Positions 60,126-64,000 of a stretch of DNA of 64,000 nt are shown here, in pieces. The notes under the pieces were generated by a model that was not told the origin of the DNA, did not search any database, and saw nothing but the letters and a program-made list of their open reading frames with translations. Position 1 is the first letter of the stretch. Each line of letters begins with the position of its first letter. This DNA comes from an uncultured Oscillospiraceae bacterium (lineage in GTDB: Bacteria; Bacillota; Clostridia; Oscillospirales; Oscillospiraceae): NCBI GenBank assembly GCA_910584045.1, contig CAJTYO010000001.1:68174-132173 (forward strand). The letters run 5' to 3'. A program made the translations under genes and the position numbers.

Positions 60126-61256
60126 ATGACCGCTTCTCAAGTATTTTTTACCGATTTTCACACCCAGGCCTTCGGCGACAGCCTGCCCACCAAGCTCCAA
60201 AAGTTGCTGCGGAGAGCGGGAATCGGACAGATCGACATGGACGGGAAGTTCGTCGCAGTCAAAATGCACTTCGGAGAGCTGGGCAACATCAGCTATCTCC
60301 GGCCTAACTATGCCCGAGCTGTGGTGGACGTGGTCAAGGAGCTGGGCGGCAAGCCCTTCCTCACCGACTGCAACACCCTGTACCCCGGCAGCCGGAAAAA
60401 TGCCCTGGAGCACCTGGAGTGTGCTTGGCAGAACGGATTCACCCCTCTTACCGTAGGTTGTCCCCTCCTCATCGGCGACGGTCTGAAGGGCACCGACGAT
60501 GTGGCTGTTCCCGTTCGGGGCGGCGAGTATGTGAAGGAGGCCAAGATCGGCCGGGCTGTCATGGATGCGGACGTGCTTATCTCCCTGAGCCATTTCAAGG
60601 GCCACGAGGCTGCGGGCTTCGGCGGAGCTATTAAGAACATCGGCATGGGCTGCGGTTCCCGGGCCGGGAAGTGCGAGCAGCACAACAACGGCAAGCCCCA
60701 GATCGCCCCCGCCCTCTGCCGGGGATGTAAGCGCTGTCAGAGAGAGTGCGCCAACGGCGGGTTAGTGTTTGATGAGGGCGTGAAGAAGATGACCGTGGAT
60801 CAGGAGCACTGTGTGGGCTGCGGGCGGTGTCTGGGAGCCTGTAACTTTGATGCCATCAGCTTTACTGATGGCAACGCGGTGGAAATCTTCAACCGCCGCA
60901 TGGCGGAATACGCCCTGGCGGTGGTGGACGGACGACCCCAGTTCCACATCTCCTTGGTGGTGGACGTGTCTCCAAACTGTGATTGCCACGGGGAGAACGA
61001 CGTACCCATCCTGCCTAACCTGGGCATGTTCGCCTCCTTCGATCCATTAGCCCTGGATCAGGCCTGCGTGGATGCCTGTCTGGCCGCCGAACCTCTCCCC
61101 GGCAGTCAGCTGGCCCGGAATATGGCCGCCCCTGGCTTTCACGACCACCACGACCACTTCGTCAATTCTACCCCGGAATCCGAGTGGCGCTCCTGCCTGG
61201 AGCACGCGGAGAAGATTGGGTTGGGCAGCCGGAAGTACGAGTTGATTACGGTCTGA
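60126..61256 (+). CDS. DUF362 domain protein with two 4Fe-4S clusters
   Basis: 376 aa. The DUF362 part has VAVKMHFGELGNISYLRPNYARAVVD, LTDCNTLY, ISLSHFKGHEAAGFGGAIKNIGMGC. A bacterial-ferredoxin module sits inside, with CRGCKRCQREC from Cys198 and CVGCGRCLGAC from Cys229, each with the Cx2Cx2Cx3C spacing that binds a [4Fe-4S] cluster (the fourth cysteine is joined by a later Cys-Pro-like position). The C-terminal half continues DUF362 with VDVSPNCDCHGENDVPI. AGGAAAGGAG lies before the ATG. It likely takes part in electron transfer; the substrate is unknown. Confidence 0.9.
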   Translation: MTASQVFFTDFHTQAFGDSLPTKLQKLLRRAGIGQIDMDGKFVAVKMHFGELGNISYLRPNYARAVVDVVKELGGKPFLTDCNTLYPGSRKNALEHLECAWQNGFTPLTVGCPLLIGDGLKGTDDVAVPVRGGEYVKEAKIGRAVMDADVLISLSHFKGHEAAGFGGAIKNIGMGCGSRAGKCEQHNNGKPQIAPALCRGCKRCQRECANGGLVFDEGVKKMTVDQEHCVGCGRCLGACNFDAISFTDGNAVEIFNRRMAEYALAVVDGRPQFHISLVVDVSPNCDCHGENDVPILPNLGMFASFDPLALDQACVDACLAAEPLPGSQLARNMAAPGFHDHHDHFVNSTPESEWRSCLEHAEKIGLGSRKYELITV

Positions 61257-61269
61257 TATTTTTCTTGAG

Positions 61270-61316
61270 ATGTAATGTATAAAAGGGGGTGGGGTTAACC
61301 ACCTGCTACATTACAT
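61270..61316 (+). terminator. Stem-loop after the DUF362 gene
   Basis: ATGTAATGTA pairs with TACATTACAT (61270-61279, 61307-61316), with an inner GGTGG/CCACC stem (61288-61292, 61299-61303) and GGTTAA loop. It lies 13 bases after the stop but lacks a U-tract. Confidence 0.45.
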
Positions 61317-61376
61317 GACTGGCGATTCATTTCTGGCAAAATGGTACGGGCTGAAAGACGGTGATCGACTAGCAGG

Positions 61377-61419
61377 ATAACGGTAGGGGCAACCCGGCAC
61401 GGGCTGCCCCTACCGTTAT
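61377..61419. repeat. Perfect 15-bp inverted repeat (MITE- or terminator-like)
   Basis: 61377-61391 pairs perfectly with 61405-61419 (core GGTAGGGGCA / TGCCCCTACC). The gap 61257-61735 otherwise shows only a CCGCC-ACT-GGCGG hairpin near 61522-61535 and no gene. Confidence 0.5.
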
Positions 61420-61735
61420 TCTGGCTCCAGTCCCTGTGTAAATATACTAAGTTCGCTCTCGGGGCAGTCACGCCGCGTATCCCTTCCCTGCACAGTAAGG
61501 ACAGTTCATCAGCCGCCACTGGCGGCTTGTGCATCGAGTGGAGCTGCACCGAGTATATACCCGTGCATTGCTTACTACTATTTACTATCTTACAATCAGC
61601 ATTTATGGATGCGGGGTTGAAAGTCGTTTGTAATGGTGGTATACTTTGCGCATATTAATTTGATGAATCTTAACTTGTCAGGGACAGGGAGTTGATAAGT
61701 CTTAACAGAACCAAATGTATGTGGAGGAAATGATT

Positions 61736-62485
61736 ATGGGGACCCAAAAATTGGCAGAAGCAATTGTGAACGGATTACAAGATGCACTCCGTCACGCAGA
61801 TCTGCCTGCCGTCCGCTCGGTATATTTATCCGGTTCCTATTGCAGAGGTGACTGGTTGGATTGCAGCAGTGATCTGGATGTCGGTGTGATTATACGGGAT
61901 GTGGACAGCTCGTTAATTGAGCGGGATATTCAATGGCTGCAAAATACGCTGGAAGAGTTGAAGGGAAATAAGGCTTTTCCCTCGCATTGTCCCGACGGGA
62001 TTGATTTCAGTACTTCCTCTGAGAGTACATTGCCGAAAACCCGGGAGGAGGCTGCTGCTCCGGCTCCATATTCGTTGTTTTCGACCACAATGTTCGATTT
62101 ATATGCTCACCATATCCTGCTGTATGGGGATGAACTGGATCGTGTCCTGCCGCCTTGCCCGGACCCTACTAAAGCAGCCGGCCCATGGCTTGCCATGCTT
62201 GATAAACGGGTGGCGGCCATGGGGCCGACTCATCCGAAAGCTATGTTTTTAGCCTATAAAGCGGCTACAGCCGCACAGTTGTATTTTGGAGAAGTGACAC
62301 TGAACAAATACCAGATTCTGGAACTATATCAGGAGCATGTGCCGGATTTTGAGGGAAAAGAATTTGGTGAACGGCTCATCCGGAACTATCTTGGATCATT
62401 TTATCCTGAGCGCCCACCGATGGGATTTTCAGGCGCGGAGTGCGCCGAATTTGTTCGAAAACTGTGGAAGTTGGTGCGGCCGTAG
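61736..62485 (+). CDS. Nucleotidyltransferase-domain protein
   Basis: 249 aa. The catalytic signature GSYCRGDWLDCSSDLDVGV matches the GSxxRG...SDxDxxV pattern of the MNT/KNTase-type nucleotidyltransferases, with two metal-binding aspartates. A helical C-terminal half follows. The group includes aminoglycoside nucleotidyltransferases and toxin-antitoxin MNT proteins; the target here is unknown. GGAGG is 8 bases from the ATG at 61736; two other in-frame ATGs (61715, 61730) are less well placed. GC content is visibly lower than in its neighbours, suggesting acquisition. Confidence 0.8.
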   Translation: MGTQKLAEAIVNGLQDALRHADLPAVRSVYLSGSYCRGDWLDCSSDLDVGVIIRDVDSSLIERDIQWLQNTLEELKGNKAFPSHCPDGIDFSTSSESTLPKTREEAAAPAPYSLFSTTMFDLYAHHILLYGDELDRVLPPCPDPTKAAGPWLAMLDKRVAAMGPTHPKAMFLAYKAATAAQLYFGEVTLNKYQILELYQEHVPDFEGKEFGERLIRNYLGSFYPERPPMGFSGAECAEFVRKLWKLVRP

Positions 62486-62667
62486 TGCATGTCATCCGGT
62501 CTGCCGGTTTGGAGCTATAAAACATAGCTTTCTCCGAATTTCAATTCCAGTTTGCAGAGGGTCTGTATTTGGATGAAATTCCCCTTTGACAAATGTTATT
62601 TTTACACAAAAAAGTAGCAAAAACGTAATCTTGAGACGAAAAACATTGCTGTTCCTGGACTCCTGTC

Positions 62668-62735
62668 CATCCCAGCCCAAATCCGCCATAGGCGGCCCTC
62701 AAATGATGGTATGGCTCTCCTAATTTGGGAATAGT
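62668..62735 (-). repeat. Dispersed intergenic repeat, copy C
   Basis: Matches copies A, B and D: CCATCCCAGCCC, CCGCCATAGGCGG, ATGGTATGGCTCTCC and GGGAATAGTAT. It lies next to the hairpin downstream of capA. Confidence 0.65.
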
Positions 62736-62751
62736 ATGTGTGTATAATACG

Positions 62752-62786
62752 GCGGGCGGCGCTTTATAGCGCCGCCCGCTATTTTT
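62752..62786. terminator. GC-rich terminator hairpin beside capA
   Basis: A perfect 12-bp stem (62752-62763 with 62768-62779) and TTAT loop. The best U-tract (ATTTTTT) follows on the plus strand, so it may end read-through from the nucleotidyltransferase; it lies immediately after the capA stop and probably serves both. Confidence 0.7.
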
Positions 62787-62790
62787 TAAC

Positions 62791-63789
62791 TTACAGGGGG
62801 CTTTCCCGCTTGCCGTCCATGAAGTCTAGTACCCTCTGTCGGGTCTCCTCATCCTCGATTACGCCGGGACAGTAGTTGTTGCCCGCCTCGCCGGTATAGA
62901 CGTAACAGGGAATGATTTCGCCCGTTTTGTTCTCCAGCCGCCCATCCGCGCTGATGTGCAGGTGCAGCTGGTAGATGATTGTCCGATTCTCCGGATACTT
63001 GCTGCCACCATAGCAGAAGTTGCCCATGGAGTAGACAATGTCCGTACCATTGTAGTCCTCCCGAGGTTGGAGCATGTGGGGATGGTTGCCGATGACCAAG
63101 TCCGCGCCCTCGTCCGCCAGGCGGCGAGAGGCCCGCTGCCGCCAGGGTTCCGGGGTGTGCATCTTCTCCTTTCCACCGTGGTAGAATACGATCTGGAAGT
63201 CCGATTCCTCCTCCGCTGCGTGAATGCGCCGGACGATGTCGCCCGCCTGGCCCTCGTTCCATAGGCCGTGGCAGATAATGGCGATGCGGAAGCCGTTCTT
63301 TTCAAAATAAATAGTACGGTCGTTGTTTCCATACAGCAGGCCTGCATTCTCCACAGCCTTGACCGTATCCTTCACGCCCTCGGGGCCGTAATCGCCGGTG
63401 TGATTGTTGGCCAGGGACACCGCATCCACGCCAGAAGAGGTGAGGATCTCTGTGTTGGCGGAGGGGCCGCAGTACCAGTAGGCAGGGTCGTGGTCCTTCT
63501 CTTTCTCCGTCAGCCTGCGGTCGGTCAGCACGTTCTCCAGGTTCACCACCGTCAGATCGTCGGCCTCAAAGATGGGGCTTACGTTTTGAAGAAAGTAGGA
63601 GGGCTCGTTCCTTTTCGCATAGGAGCTGAAGTTGCCGGCGGTGGTCTCATTTTTAAAGGAGGCCAGCATTGTATCGCCGGCAAAGCTGACCACGATATCA
63701 AAGCCCTCTTCTTCTCCGATCAGCTCTCCGGCTCCCGCCGCGCCGCTCAGCAGGAAGCACACCAGAAGCGGCAAAATAATCCGTCTCAT
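62791..63789 (-). CDS. CapA-family (PGA_cap) exported metallophosphatase-like protein
   Basis: 332 aa. A signal peptide (MRRIILPLLVCFLLSGAAGA) precedes the CapA domain: SFAGDTMLA (first metal motif), VVNLENVLTD, SLANNHTGDYG, IVFYHGGKEK, VIGNHPHMLQP and VYSMGNFCYGG. The order and the conserved D, N and H residues match the calcineurin-like PGA_cap family linked to poly-gamma-glutamate capsule synthesis. No capB/capC genes are near, so a capsule role is not shown. A promoter lies just upstream. Confidence 0.88.
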   Translation of the reverse strand: MRRIILPLLVCFLLSGAAGAGELIGEEEGFDIVVSFAGDTMLASFKNETTAGNFSSYAKRNEPSYFLQNVSPIFEADDLTVVNLENVLTDRRLTEKEKDHDPAYWYCGPSANTEILTSSGVDAVSLANNHTGDYGPEGVKDTVKAVENAGLLYGNNDRTIYFEKNGFRIAIICHGLWNEGQAGDIVRRIHAAEEESDFQIVFYHGGKEKMHTPEPWRQRASRRLADEGADLVIGNHPHMLQPREDYNGTDIVYSMGNFCYGGSKYPENRTIIYQLHLHISADGRLENKTGEIIPCYVYTGEAGNNYCPGVIEDEETRQRVLDFMDGKRESPL

Positions 63790-63854
63790 CCCAAAGTCCG
63801 CCTTTCCTCATCCGAAGGTACATCTCCAGATATAAAGTATGTCTGTCTTTTTTT

Positions 63855-63883
63855 ACTATACCATATTTTGTGAATGCAGGCAA
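63855..63883 (-). promoter_or_regulatory. Promoter of capA
   Basis: Minus-strand -35 TTGCCT (63878-63883) and -10 TATAGT (63855-63860), 17 bp apart. Confidence 0.75.
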
Positions 63884-63930
63884 GGAAAATGTCCCGGCTT
63901 TTGAAGGTGGGCAGGTTTTAATATGTAATT

Positions 63931-63968
63931 GGACAGTCGGACCGGCGGGTCCGGCTGTCCATTTATTC
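63931..63968. terminator. Hairpin near the window end
   Basis: A 13-bp stem with one G-U pair on the plus strand (63931-63943 with 63948-63960, loop GGCG), followed on plus by ATTTATTC. It probably ends a transcript of a gene beyond the window. Confidence 0.5.
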
Positions 63969-64000
63969 AGGTTTAGGTCACATCAAAAAGCCACGTGGAA

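Noticed and set aside
61257..61735. tRNA or riboswitch in the gap
   Set aside because: No cloverleaf or known aptamer was found; only simple inverted repeats.

Overview
The window is about 64 kb of high-GC bacterial DNA. Gene content (walJ-rlmH, two DegV proteins, M29 aminopeptidase, YihY-TrkA-TrkH, glycyl-radical NrdD, SLH surface proteins, GGAGG ribosome sites, sigma-A promoters) fits an anaerobic, probably motile member of the class Clostridia. An Oscillibacter/Flavonifractor-like gut Oscillospiraceae is my best inference. No rRNA, tRNA, CRISPR array or intact mobile element was recognised.

Layout. 1-3.7 kb: tail of an unknown gene, walJ, rlmH, a lipoprotein, a candidate structured RNA (2550-2689) and degV. 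3.8-7.7 kb (minus): ogt, an aldose-1-epimerase-like gene and nrdD, whose promoter carries two NrdR-like boxes. 7.9-12.3 kb (minus): NADP isocitrate dehydrogenase and an aconitase-family hydratase, separated by an AT-richer scar that looks like the remains of a mobilizable element. 12.8-16.5 kb: polA, rimI and a second GNAT gene. 16.6-21.1 kb: lipoprotein, a frameshifted P-loop kinase, thioredoxin reductase, a zinc-ribbon/Ig-like membrane protein and an M29 aminopeptidase. 21.2-28.3 kb: a TetR/DUF308/MMPL/heptad-repeat export module, then WYL regulator/DUF3795/GyrI-like genes.

28.4-35.6 kb: a chemotaxis operon cheA-cheW-cheR-cheB (minus), with a sigma-D-like -10 upstream, divergent from a FliK-like/FlhB-C-like/PilZ operon. 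35.6-46 kb: two very large secreted SLH proteins, 2285 and 1131 aa. 46.2-51.2 kb (minus): trkH, trkA, yihY and a 2-hydroxyacid dehydrogenase. 51.5-52.8 kb: two unknown membrane proteins. 53-58.2 kb (minus): a c-di-GMP phosphorelay made of a REC/HD-GYP/PAS/GGDEF protein, a free HPt protein and a hybrid kinase. 58.4-64 kb: a second degV, a truncated AT-rich gene, a DUF362 ferredoxin-like protein, a nucleotidyltransferase of lower GC, and a CapA-family protein.

Themes. Motility and surface control dominate the middle (chemotaxis, FliK/FlhB-like, PilZ, SLH proteins, c-di-GMP enzymes). Anaerobic physiology is seen in NrdD, the 4Fe-4S protein and the short aconitase-Icd route to 2-oxoglutarate. A dispersed intergenic repeat of about 70 bp occurs at least four times, with two further fragments, next to terminator hairpins. 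All family assignments come from reading sequences by eye; no database search was run.
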